Positions 24,066-35,225 are shown, counted from the first letter of the stretch. The stretch is DNA of 64,000 nt from Chelonoidis abingdonii (GCF_003597395.2 NC_133773.1:71118979-71182978); one strand, 5' to 3'. Program-made: numbers and translations. The notes: generated by a model not told the origin, from the letters alone.

Positions 24066-24125
24066 ATTCTATCATGTTTTTCATTTGAGCCATTAGGCTC
24101 TTCAGTTCTACCTCCAGTGAAGTCA
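24066..24125 (+). repeat. 60-bp local direct duplication, copy 2
   Basis: Pairs with 23415-23474, about 650 bases away; flanks of the two copies do not match. Confidence 0.75.
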
Positions 24126-25614
24126 GTCTGGATCACATTTAATCAGACTTTTCATGCCATATCTGGACATCTGAGTTACAGATTGATACAGCCAGACCAG
24201 ACAAAGAATGGCATGTGTTGTCTATGGCTCCAAGGAATGAGGAATATGGCTTATCAGCCTTGATTTTGCCCATTCTGACATTGTTATTTCTCACTTATGG
24301 TTCCTGACCACAGCTCTAATCACACAAGTTGTGTCTAGGATCATCATAATATAACTTCCTCTCCTGGAAGGATAACTGTAACAAGGCCCAAATACTTCAT
24401 TCTCCTCCACAAAATTTGTTTTTTTTAAGAGTTGATTATTATTTTGTTATCTACTACACACAAACATACCAAATGTAGCGTTAACAGGGTAATTTTAAAT
24501 AAGTGACTAGCATACATTTTCTTACCTTAACTTGCAAAGATATCTAAAGCATTTTTACTTTCTATTTTCCTGCTGTAGTTAAGACACTGGCAATGTAAAT
24601 ATCTGCCTTTTATTTCTCAGCAGGTGGTTAAAGCATGGCTTTTGTGGTTATTTTAAAGGTCATCTTCATCAGGTGACATTAAAGAAAATAATCGTTCACA
24701 GATGTTTGTTTCCATAGCAGAGTGCAGAGAATCCACCAGAATGTTACTGTGTATTTGTTACCTTTTAGGGAGCTTTTATTATTTAGCTGTCATCATTAAA
24801 AATTCAAAGCAATGGAGTGGTGAGGCAAGCTTGAATAGTTTTTTCACTCGTTTATGGCTAAACAGTTGTGCTGGAAAGAAAAAAGGAGAGGTTGCCCTTA
24901 GGAACAATCATCTTTAGGTTCTCTAACAGCTGCAAAATTTGATAAAAAAAATTACACATTCTTGTGATAATTCTTCTGTCAACTTTATCTGGGAAAACAG
25001 AGTAATTATGAGAAATGGCAAAGAGGAAACCACTTGAATAGCATATTAATTAAAATAGCTGTATTGGGACTGATGGATGATCTTAAACTTCTTAATTGTT
25101 GGCTTTAGAAATACTTTACAGGAGGCTTAGGTATAGAGCAAGGCTAGGCCAGCATCAGGCTAATTTTGCAGCTATATCTCTTGGATTTCGAGTAACATTT
25201 TTGGCATCAGTGAACATTTTACTCTAGTTACACCAGTCTTGCAGAAATGCCCCAAATACATCAGAATAATGTCATCACTTTGAGACAAAGAACATTTTCT
25301 GGAGTTATACACAATATTGATCTGCTATATCTGTTTTGTTGCCAGAGTTCACAGTTTGCTAAAGGAGCTGAAAGAGATCAGAGACTAATTTAGTATTTTG
25401 CTTCCATTGCATTTTATTTCCCTTTCACTATTGGCTTCTGTTCTTACACTTGAAACTAAAGGTAATAAACATTTGAAAACATAAGGCCCTCATTCAATGA
25501 ACTTCTGTGCTGCATAAGCACTCAGATGTCCAAAAGATCACAGATCCTGTTTCCAATGGAAGCTAAACTATTCAACGGAAAATCTAATTTGCTGCACAAT
25601 AAAGCAAAATTGTT

Positions 25615-25735
25615 TGGAGGAAAATTCCTTCCCGACCCCAAATATGGCGATCAGCTAAACCCTGAGCATGTGGGCAAGACTCACCAGCCAGCACCCAAGA
25701 AAGAATTCTCTGCAGTAACTCAGTTCCCATCCATC
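25615..25735 (-). mobile_element. CR1 3' untranslated segment, antisense, clean sequence
   Basis: Contains 'ggaggaaaattccttcccga', 'gcgatcagctaaaccctgag', 'gtgggcaagactcaccagcc' and 'gaattctctgcagtaactca', which together are the reverse complement of the distal 3' untranslated region of turtle-type CR1. It shows none of the indel noise that starts a few bases later. It stops at 'cagttcccatcc', precisely where the next antisense CR1 words would follow. The sense CR1 at 28.3 kb ends just before the same point. It is therefore probably part of the same insertion. Confidence 0.72.
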
Positions 25736-28378
25736 AATTGATGGGTGAACTGTACTGAAATAAGAAAGTGACGGAATAGATAAGACGGAGTCTGTCTGGG
25801 TAAAATCACGCTGGTAAAAAGCTACTAGAGCTTCCCTGAGATAGTCCTTGGTGTTGCTACAGACCGCTCGGGATCTGATTTGATATGGAATAGAGACTCT
25901 CTTTATGTCTTTAATGAAGTAAACACAAGGGGAAATGTTGATTTATGGGAGACTTTCAATCTCGCCGGACTATAGACTGGAGGACGAACATTGCAAGAAT
26001 AATAGGGGTCAGAATTTTTCTGGATGGTGAATAGCGGATGGATTCTTCATCAAGAGTTAAGTAACCTACGAGAGGGATGCCATTTTAGATTTGGTTTTGG
26101 TGAGTAGTGAGGACCTCGATAAGAAATGAGTGGTAGGGACACCTTGGTTCGAGTGATCATAGAGCTGTTCAATAAATTAGATGGAAGGATAACAAAACGT
26201 AAATCTGGGATTAGGCGTTATTTGACTTCCAGGGCTAATTTTATAAGAGTTAAGGAAATTAGTTTAGGGACCAGTGATTGGCGGAGGAAACTCTGGATTT
26301 AAATGCGGAGGGAGGCCTGGAATTGCTTTACGTCGCAGCTGCGAAAACTGTCGAGCCTGCCATCCCCAAGAAAGGGAAAAAACCATGGCGGGAGTTTGTA
26401 CGGCAGAGCTGGATGAGCAGCAACTCAGAGAGGGGATAGGAAAAAGCAGAAAGCTTACAGGGAGCTGGAAGAAGGCGGGATTAGCAAGGGAAGCTACTTA
26501 GTGAAGGTAGAAACGGTAGGATAAAGTGAGAAGGCTAAAAAGGCAGCGTAGAAACTGGACCTTGCGAAGGGAATCAAAACCAATAGTAAAAAGGTTCTAC
26601 AGCCACATCTTATAATAAATAGAAGAAAACAAAGAAAGAAGAAGTGGGGCCGCTATACCGCTAGGATGGAACGGAGGTTAAGATACCTAGGCATGGCCCA
26701 AATATCTAAATAGTACTTGCCCTCGGTCTTAATAAGACTAAGTGAGGAAGTTTAGGGACGATGGAGGATGACAAACGGAAATGTGGATATGAGGTGGATA
26801 TATACTCGGCATCTGAGGCTAGAGGGCCAACTTGACAGCTTACAATGGGACAAAATAAGGAACCGCGACAATCTCCACCCGAGGATAATAAAGGAACTGG
26901 CGCGGAAATTGCCGAGCCCGTTAGCGAGAATTTAAGCGATCGGTAACTCGGGGTGGTGCCGTACGACTGGAGAATGCCACCTAGTTCCTATTTTTAAGAC
27001 AGGGAAAAAGTGATCCGCGGTAATTATACGGCCTGTTAGCTGACGTCTGTTCGTGTTAGGTCTTGAAAAATTTTAAGGGAGAAAGTAGTTAAGAATTGAG
27101 CTCAATGGTAATTGGGACGAAATTGGCAACATGGTCTTACTCAGGAATCGTGCCAAACCAACCTATCTCTCTTTGAGAAGGTGACGGATTACTCAACAAG
27201 GAACATGCGGTAGATCTAATTATACCTCGATTTCAGTAAGGCGTTTGACACGGTTCGCATGGAACTGTTCAAGTAAATGAAAGATGGGGATGAATGTGAA
27301 AGTTGTAAGGTGGATAAGGAAGGTAAGGGGTAGACTCCAGCAGTCCGTACTGAAGGGTGAACTGTCAGGCTGGAAGGAGGTTACTACGGAGTCCCTCAAG
27401 ACGGTTTGTGGACCGATCTATTAACCTATTTACTTACTTGACCTTGGCATCAAAGAGCGGGAATCGTGTTAATTAAGTTTGCGGATGACACAAGCTGGGG
27501 GTATGCTAAACGGAGAAGGACCGGGAATACTATTCAGGAAGACTGGACCACCTTGTAAACGGAGTATATCAGTATAGAGATAAATAATAATAGTGAAAAG
27601 TGCAAGTCATCACTGTAGGACTTAATAATAAGAAATCTTAAGATATAACGTTGGGGACGCATCAGTTTGGAAACGACGGAGGAGGAGAAGGACCTTGGGG
27701 TATTGGTTGATAGCAGATGACTATGAGCCGCCAATGTTATATGCGCGTTAAAAAAGCAAATGCGGTTTTAGATGCATCAGGCGAGGGTATTTCCAGCAAG
27801 GAGAAGGAGGTGTTATGCGTTATATACGGCGCGGTGAAGACCCCACTTGGAATTTGTGTGCAGTTCTGGGTCCGCCATGTTTAAGAAAGGATGAATTCAA
27901 ACTGGAACAAGGTTCAGAGACGGGCTACTAGGATGACCGAGGATGGAAAATCTGGCCTTATGAAAGGAGAACTCGAAGAGCTTGGCTTGTTTAGCCCTGG
28001 CAAAAAGAAGGCTCGGGGGGATATGCTGCTCATATATAATATTATCAGGATTAACGTAGGGAGCGAGAGGAATTATATTTAAGTTTGTACTAATTGTAGC
28101 ACGAGGAACGAATGGTAACATAACTGGTATTACGGAAGTTTAGACTTGAAATCAGATGAAGGTTTTTAACCATCTAGGGGGAGTGAAGTTCTGGAACGGC
28201 CTTCCGCAGGGAAGTATGGGGCAAAAGGAACTTTATCTGGCTTTAAGACTAAGCTTGATTAAAGGCTATTGGAGGGGATGTTATGATGGGATAAGTTTTA
28301 AATTTGGGCAATTGATTTGGATTATCGGCAGATAAGTCTGCTCAGTGGTCTGTGAGGGGAGTTTGGATGGATCGGAAG
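25736..28378 (+). pseudogene. CR1 LINE ORF2 (endonuclease part, reverse transcriptase) and proximal 3' UTR, riddled with indels
   Basis: CR1 ORF2 encodes an apurinic-type endonuclease and a reverse transcriptase that copies the element at the target site. Landmarks in order: mid-endonuclease (cgctcgggatctgattt, 25866), broken NYRPV region near 27020, motif A YLDFSKAFDT at 27223-27252, catalytic FADD at 27478-27489, thumb (acttggaatttgtgtgcag, 27844), and 3' UTR words from 28135 to the gap. The DNA is close to a young CR1 consensus at the level of words, but single-base insertions and deletions break the frame every few dozen bases. No other repeat here decays that way. Indel-dominated error points to uncorrected long reads rather than neutral decay. 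It begins mid-endonuclease and its first 200 bp duplicate 30481-30684. Confidence 0.88.
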
Positions 28379-28667
28379 NNNNNNNNNNNNNNNNNNNNNN
28401 NNNNNNNNNNNNNNNNNNNNNNNNNNNNNNNNNNNNNNNNNNNNNNNNNNNNNNNNNNNNNNNNNNNNNNNNNNNNNNNNNNNNNNNNNNNNNNNNNNNN
28501 NNNNNNNNNNNNNNNNNNNNNNNNNNNNNNNNNNNNNNNNNNNNNNNNNNNNNNNNNNNNNNNNNNNNNNNNNNNNNNNNNNNNNNNNNNNNNNNNNNNN
28601 NNNNNNNNNNNNNNNNNNNNNNNNNNNNNNNNNNNNNNNNNNNNNNNNNNNNNNNNNNNNNNNNNNN
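28379..28667. other. Assembly gap (289 N)
   Basis: An unbroken run of N. Both edges are CR1 sequence: the proximal 3' UTR on the left and the 5' region on the right. Confidence 0.99.
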
Positions 28668-30684
28668 GTCTATATGAAGGAGCCATGGCACTCAGGGATC
28701 GCACGAACAGCTTGCAGCGGCACCAGGAGCCACGCGTAACAGGACTGCTAGACAGGTTTTCTGGGAACGTTCTCAGGGGAGGTTCCAAGGAGACTATAGA
28801 GCAGAGAAAGCCAACAAAGCCAGAAGGGGGGGGCAGGGGTTCTGCCAGCAGCCCAGGCCCTTGATTGGTGTCCCGTGTGCGGTCTGTGAGCTTGAACGCC
28901 AGGCACAGGTTGGAAGGCATGAGGAGACAGATGGGTAGCAGGCAGAATGCACTGAGATACGGATGGCGGTAGCTGTGCAGTACATGGTCCGTGGAAGGGG
29001 GCACTGAAGGAGTTTGTTGCATGAAGTGCCGCTGATAGAACTGCTGGAAGAAAAGATAAGAGCGACTGGCGATTGCAGGTGGCAAACTCTGGCTGAGTTT
29101 AGCAAGGGTTTGAGCAGATGATGGAACAGACATGTATGGAGCACAGGGATAAGCTTCAGACGAGCAGACTGTGATAGAGCAGGACGAAGAATTCTGAGAG
29201 CTGCTGGGTGATGAAAGTGGAGGTGGAATGCGTGTGACATAGGATGATATCACGGCAGAGAGAAATAGACGGGCCAGCGACGGAGAAAGTCAGAACTCAG
29301 GAACAAGGTTTGGTGAGTTGAAAATGGAAGATGGGAGCACAGCAGTGTGCTCGTCTGAAGGAGAGGAGGGCAAGGAAAAAAGAGGTTCGAGCGGCTTAGT
29401 CTCTGCAGAAAGAGGGGAGGAGTCAATGGAGTCGACACCCGAGGTATGAGCCCTAGGCAGGATTGCGAGGTCGAAGAGCGAATCGAGAGGGCTTGCGCCA
29501 GCGGGCTGCAGGGATGACTGTGAGAATCACACTGTGCCGCCCAGAAAGGCAAGATCCTCGTGATTGAGACTCTTTACATAGAAGAATAGACAGGCCCGGT
29601 AACTAGACCAGAAATCCGGGAGAACGAGAAGGGTGTGCTGTCTGCCGTGGCTAGGTACACGGATTGATCTGGAGGCTGAAAAGGATCGAGCGGGAAAGAA
29701 TCCGTGATTGTCGCTTCATGGGGAGACGAATGATACGCTAGTCACTCGCTGGACTGTATCAAGGAGGACTATGTCAGACTGGGGAAGACGCTCAAGGACA
29801 ATCGAGGCTCTAGGTGATCTTCAGTGGGATTCTGCGTGTTCCTAGGCGCGGGCGACGAAAGGAGCGACAAGATTATGATGATAACATATGGCTCAGGCTA
29901 GTGGTGCTATAAGGAGGCTTTTGGGATTGTACAGTCATTGGGAATCGTTTACGGACAGCACGACTGGTTCGCTCAGGATGGACTTCATCATAAGCGAAGG
30001 AGGGAAATAGATTCTAGGATGCGAGCTGCCGACCTTCATTAAGAGAGCTTTTAAACTAGGAAGTTGGGGGATGATAGGTTGGGAGATGTTCAGAGATCTC
30101 ACGACCGAGGAATTTACCTGGAGAGGACGATAATACGAAGTGGGGAGGGAGTATCCCTTGGTGGACAAAGAATTGACCCAGGAGGAAAAAGGGAGTTGAA
30201 ACTAGCCAAGTGAATGTGGTGGTAGAAGTCTGTGCACGACGAGGGGAAAGAAGTCACTAATGACAAACGTCAAAAATTAAAATCTGTATACTAATGCGAG
30301 GAGCCTAGGAACAATGGAGAACTGGAGCTACTGGTGAAAAGGAAGTGAAACCGGATATTATAGGGTAACGCGAAACCTGGTGGAATATATCATGACTGGA
30401 GTACGGGTATTGAAAGGCTATGTGCGTGTCTTAGACAAAAACAAGGAAAAAGGCCAAAGGTCGCGTGGAGTAGCCTTGTACATCAATGATGGGATAACTG
30501 TAAATGAACATAAGCAGTGATGGATAGATAAGACGGAGTCTGGTCTGGGTAAAGATCACTGCGGGTAAAAAAAGCCTACTAAGAGCTTCCCTGAGATAGT
30601 CCTTGGGTGTGCTACAGACGCCTGGGATCTGATTTGGATATGGAATAGAACTTCCATTATATGTCTTTAGATGAAAAACACAAC
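28668..30684 (+). pseudogene. CR1 LINE 5' region, ORF1 (esterase-type) and start of ORF2, riddled with indels
   Basis: CR1 ORF1 proteins carry a coiled-coil/nucleic-acid-binding part and, in many lineages, an SGNH/GDSL-esterase domain of uncertain role. Visible order: 5' region with 'gcagcggcaccaggagcc' (28714), ORF1 start area with 'gatagaactgctggaagaaa' (29034), esterase block I area (cctcgtgattgagactcttt, 29555), block III TNDT at 29726-29737, block V DGLH at 29977-29988, then ORF2 start with 'ctaatgcgaggagcctagga' (30291) leading into the endonuclease. It stops abruptly at about 30684 inside the endonuclease, so it lacks a 3' end, which is odd for a CR1 since they are normally 5'-truncated. 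The same indel-type noise as in 25736-28378 breaks all frames. Confidence 0.82.
30481..30684 (+). repeat. Endonuclease segment duplicated on both sides of the gap
   Basis: Matches 25732-25928 in the same orientation: shared words include 'agataagacggagtct', 'gagcttccctgagatagtcc' and 'gggatctgattt'. Differences are nearly all single-base indels in homopolymers. Confidence 0.85.
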
Positions 30685-31140
30685 AGATCAAATCACAGAC
30701 TTGGTATTTGAATCGGTGAGAAGACGCATTTTCATAGGCTTGCGCCGTGAAATAAAAATAGACTGTTAGAAGTTATCAGAATGACACTGCACTCTCAAGA
30801 GAATGTAGATGGAGATGAGATGATAACTATCGCAGTACACTGCATGAAATATAGTCACAGCTACTCGTTATTCATCCTACGAAATGACCCAATTCTCTCT
30901 CTGTTATTTGTCTCCCTAATCAGGTAAGCCCCGCCCCCAACTCAGGGCTTAGCCTCGCTCTCAGCACCCGGCCCCTAACAGCCTGCACATACACAAACTC
31001 CACAATACAATCCACAAACTACAAAAACCTGCTCCTCTAACAGAACTCCCACTGAAACTCCCCTGTTAGCAGTCCTGTTCGCTGGCTCCTGTGCCGCTGC
31101 AGCTGTCCTCAGTGCACTGTATGACTCCTTCATGTCCAAC
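30685..31140 (-). mobile_element. Probable CR1 5' untranslated region, antisense
   Basis: The stretch 31062-31135 is the reverse complement of 28673-28757: 'gcagcggcac-aggagcca' and 'aacaggactgct' appear on the minus strand here and on the plus strand there, with single-base indels. 30685-31061 ('gcttagcctcgctctcagca', 'ggcccctaacagcctgcac') resembles, on the minus strand, CR1 5' sequence as I recall it, but has no partner in this window. The outer limit is uncertain and may reach about 31390, where clean sequence resumes. Confidence 0.55.
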
Positions 31141-33544
31141 TCCGTTTGTTACCCTTCCTCAAAGAAATGTAACCCTCCCTCATCTCCTCATGCCTGTGTC
31201 TTCCTCCAAACAGCCCAATCCTCCTACAGTCATCCTATCTCTCCTTCAATCCTGAACTGAACTACTGCCTGCTGACCCACGGTCCACTCTGGCCCGCTTT
31301 GATCGTCTACCGGTTCCTTCCACAAGCCCTATCGACTTGAACCCCCATCTGACTATCTCCTATCTAATTCTGTCTTATGACTGAGTAAAAAACTGGCAGT
31401 GGGATGGCACCTTGATACAGTGGTGTCACGCATCCTAGCAATACATAAGAAAAACAGATACTCTATTGGGAACATATATACAGATCAAAAAAGAGTTCTA
31501 GTAACAGAGAATTGGAGTAATATTCTTCAGGTGGGAGTCCAACTTGACCCACTCCCAAAAAAAGTCCCTATTCTCTCTCTCTCCTCCATTAGCTTCCTAA
31601 GTCTGACCCTCAAGAAGAAGCCACCTCCCAAGGGTTATTGACTTGCAAACTAGCCATTGTGTTAAGAGTTATATCCAGGGCAACTACAGTGAGCTAGGCA
31701 ACAGTCCCATCAGACAATGGAATCTGTGAAGGACCATAGAGATACAAGTGAAATTATGCATCCAAGGGACTGCAGTAATTCACACAGTTGTGGTACTACT
31801 GTTCAGAAGGGGAAATATCTAAGATGTCTGCATAACAAGGGATCCATACCCTGTTTCTGCTCCTCATTTGTAATCTCTTTTGCAAAACTGCACAGGGCAC
31901 CTCTGCAAATCTAGTCGCTATGGCAAACATGGGCTTCTACAATATTGACCCATCTACACATTTTCCTGCCTCTAGAAAACTTCATATGCATAATAGGATT
32001 GGGGGGGGGTTGCAAAGTATGTTTTATAGTTCCACATCTTATCTATACACCTTTTAGAAAATCATGGTCCTGTTTTACATGTATGTTTGGCTGTTCTTCA
32101 GTTGTTAACTACCAGATACTTCATCAATAATCCATTAATCTATACTAGTTTACCAATGAAGAGTCTATACTTAAATACATATACAGTTCATTCTGGTGTG
32201 ATGAACAGTACCTATAAATAACCCCTAATTTTAAGAAACATTACTTTTCCTATTACTTTATTTTCTCTTTGCCAGCGCTGCTGATTAAAGTCTATCAATG
32301 CAAAAAGAAACAGCAGCAACAATTACCATTGTATGCATTTAAGTTGTCACTATAATGGGCATCACTCCATGAACAGCAGAAAGCTATTAATGTCTTCTTT
32401 CCATTTTCTAATGAAGCTGTCTGTGAGCATGATGTCCTTTTGACTAGCAGCTCAAATGTGTACAACAATGATTCCTGTTGATAATTTTTAACTACCTTGG
32501 GTTTTTTTTTTCAAGATACAGTACACAATTACTGCCCAATTTGGTAGTGTTTTATAAGCAAGCAGACCTTTATGCTATTTATTTTTTAAATGTCAAATAT
32601 AAATAGATATGATTCTTCAGATTAAAATGTTGCACAAAAAATCCATTTTATTTATATTTTTTTCCTATATGTACATGTGTCTCAAAAATATAGATCATGA
32701 GCTCCTTAAAGAGACTATGATGATGGGACATATTTTCTAATGGGCCTTGCCTAAGCCTTTAAGTCAGAGGCTTAAAAAAAAATAGTTGCGTAAGTTCAGG
32801 TCAGTAGGGAAGGAAGCGTTTTTTGTTCAGTCAAGAAAAGTGTTGAGTTCAGGAAGAGATATAACTAGCCAGGGGCAAAGTACTCTGGCTCCAGCTTTAG
32901 AAGTAGGCCAGAGATTTGCACCAGATCCTCTGACCCATTCTTTCATTTGGCCAGAACAGAGGATCAAGCTGTTGTACAGTACAGCAGGGAGGGACAATAA
33001 ATACTAATCTTTCAAGGGGAGCAGGCCTTGATTAGATGACAGTAGTGGTTCTTTCATTTGGCACTGCTCTTATTCAACATAGCCAGGCACTAGAGGACCA
33101 TCATGGGGCACTGGATAACTGGATTCTCCGAATGTCGAACAAGACAGACAGGCTCACTCTATCCAGTGTTATTCAGTTGAGGAAGAGGCACTTCCTCTGC
33201 TGCATTGCTATTAGTAGATTCCTGCTCTGGCAAAGGTACAGGTCTTGTTTCATAGTCAGTACACCTGTATGTTGTTAATATACAAGGGTGAAACCATGAT
33301 TTCTGAAAACTATAAAACCATGTTTTATATCGCTAAGAGATTAAAACATGTATATTTTCATTTATTTATAATTGTGTTCCTAAGTAAAATGTGATATTTA
33401 TTTTATAATTGCCATTGCCATAAAGCAAACCAATAAAAGGACAGTACTGAAGCTCTTCAGGTTAGGGAGTCTTCTTCTGTGTTTGGAAATCACTTGACAC
33501 ATTTGGAGCTACCAGAACATAAATAATAATAAATATTGTTATTA
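31141..33544. other. No recognisable gene or repeat beyond a possible tail of the noisy region
   Basis: 31141-31390 is C-rich, unidentified and may still be noisy fill. From about 31400 the sequence is ordinary AT-rich DNA with a G run at 32002 and no elements that I recognise. 33470-33540 resembles an old dispersed-repeat tail. Confidence 0.35.
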
Positions 33545-35225
33545 TCCAACATGTATTCATCAAGAACGAATCATGGCAAACCTGCCTAATGTCTTTCTTT
33601 GTCTGTGCTACTGGCTTAGTGGATGGGGAGGGGAAAAGCTGTAGATGTGATATATGCTGATTTTAGTAAGGCTTTTGACAGTCCCACATGGCATTCTCAT
33701 AAGCAAACTAGGGAAATGTGGTCTAGATGAAATTACTGTAAGATGGGGGCAAAACTGTTTGAAAAATTGTACTCAAGGAGTAATTATTAAGGCTAAGATT
33801 TTTAGTAAAAGTCACAGACAGGTCACGGGCAATAAACAAAAATTCACGGGAGCCTGTGACCTATGGGTGACTTTTACTAAAAATAACCGGGGGGGAGGGG
33901 AGCGTAGGGCTAGGCAGGGAAGGAATGGAGTCCCATCGGGTGGGAGGACTGACTGGCCAAGCCCTCCACAATGGCTGGGGGGAAAGCCTGGGCTCCAGAG
34001 GCCACTAGAGGGCATAGGCACAGGGAGGGCACAGCCCCCACTCCAGAGCTGGCTGCAGCTGTGAGACAGGTGTGCACAGCCCTGGGTGCAGCCCCCACTG
34101 CAAGCCTCAGGGTAGGCGCTGCAGGGCCCTGCTTCCAGCCCCAGTTTCAGGGCCGGGGTGCGCAGTCCTGTCTCTAGCCCCAGCTTCAGCCCCTGACAGC
34201 TGAAGTCACAAAGGTCTGGTAAAGTCATGGAATGCATGACTGCCATGACTTCCATGACTAAATTGTAGCCTTAGTAATGATCAAAAGTTCACTGTCAAAC
34301 TGCGGGGAAGCCCCTCACTGATCTGTTCTTGGCCAGTGCTATTCAATATTTCCATTAATGAATTGGATAGTGGAGTGGAAAGTATGTTTTATGACACCAA
34401 GCTGGGAAGGGTTGTTAACACTTTGGAGGACAGGATTAGAATTCAAAATAACCTGAACAAACTGGAAAACTGATCTCAAATCAACAAGATGAAATTCAAT
34501 AAATACACATTCAAAGTACTACATTTAGGGGGAAAAAAGGGGAATAGCTGGTTAAGTGGCAACACTGATGAAAAGGATCTGTATAAATGATTATATTGGA
34601 TCACAAATTGAATATGAGTCAACAACGTGATGCAGCTGCAAAAAAGACTAATATTCTGGAGTGTGTTAATCCGAGTGTTATATGTAAAATATGGGAGGTA
34701 ATTGTCTTCCTTTACTTGGCACTAGTAAGGCCTCAGTTGGAGTACTGTTCCAGTTTTGGGCACCACACTTTAAGAGAGATATGGATAAATGAGAGAGAAT
34801 CCAGAAGCAAGCAACAAAACTGATAATAGGCTTAGAAATCTTTTCCTATGAAGAAAGATTACAAAAAAAGATGATGATTCGGGGGGCACATGGTAACAAT
34901 CCTCAAATAAATTAAGAGCTGATCTAAAGAGGACAGTGATCAATTGTTCTCCATGTCAGCTGAAGTTAGGACAAGAAATAATGGGCTTAATCAGCAGCAA
35001 GGGAGATTTAGATTAGATATTCAGAAGAAAAACCTCTCAACTGTAAGGATAGTTAAGCACTGGAATAAGCTTTCAAGGAAGAATGTAGAATTCCCATCAT
35101 TCGGGATTTTTAATAACAGGTTAGAAAAATGCCTGTCAGTAGGTATACTTGATTGTTCCTCAGCACAGGGCATTGGACTAGATGATCACTCAATTTCCCT
35201 TCCAGCCCTGTTTGTCTGTTATCAG
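33545..35225 (+). pseudogene. CR1 LINE reverse-transcriptase to 3' UTR remnant, split by a hAT element
   Basis: Starts in the palm region ('aacatgtattcatcaagaac'), has motif A DVIYADFSKAFD at 33644-33679, a motif-C-like region near 34388 (tttatgacaccaagctggg) and a thumb at 34720-34760 (ctcagttggagtactgttcc), and ends in 'ggcattggactagatgatca ... cccttccagccctg' at about 35225. It is 5'-truncated and has many substitutions and stops, so it is much older than the copy at 25.7 kb. The hAT at 33788-34273 inserted between motifs A and C. Confidence 0.85.
33788..34273. mobile_element. Non-autonomous hAT-like element, 486 bp, inside CR1
   Basis: Terminal inverted repeats: left taaggctaagattt, right aaattgtagcctta (reverse complement taaggctacaattt). 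An 8-bp flanking repeat with one mismatch, GTAATTAT at 33780-33787 and GTAATGAT at 34274-34281, supports hAT-type insertion. A subterminal hairpin pairs atttttagtaaaagtcac (from 33798) with gtgacttttactaaaaat (to about 33883). The GC-rich interior gives a spurious 147-codon minus-strand frame. Removing it rejoins the CR1 text. Confidence 0.85.

Larger units (their letters stand above)
21911..25614. other. No recognisable gene; a local 60-bp duplication and one palindromic scrap
   Basis: Contains the duplicated pair 23415-23474 and 24066-24125 (listed separately) and a 'gatcttgcacatgcttaac ... tttgcaggatcagg' palindromic unit at about 23810-23895. 22400-23100 is more GC-rich on the plus strand and might be an old LTR, but no ends were found. 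Confidence 0.35.

Noticed and set aside
25736..28378. 5' inversion by twin priming at CR1 insertion
   Set aside because: Twin priming gives an inverted 5' part next to a sense 3' part. Here distal 3' UTR is inverted next to the endonuclease, which does not fit.
28342..29253. 303-codon minus-strand open frame
   Set aside because: 97 of its codons are the N gap, and the rest is antisense to the CR1 5' region and ORF1; an artefact.
25736..30684. Two real head-to-tail CR1 insertions
   Set aside because: Would need a 3'-truncated CR1, coincident breakpoints at both limits of a 200-bp overlap, and CR1 flanks in the opposite orientation; a mis-oriented gap fill is simpler, though not proven.
33812..34255. 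147-codon minus-strand frame, Pro/Ser/Cys-rich
   Set aside because: Fully inside the 486-bp hAT-like element; composition-driven, no family match.
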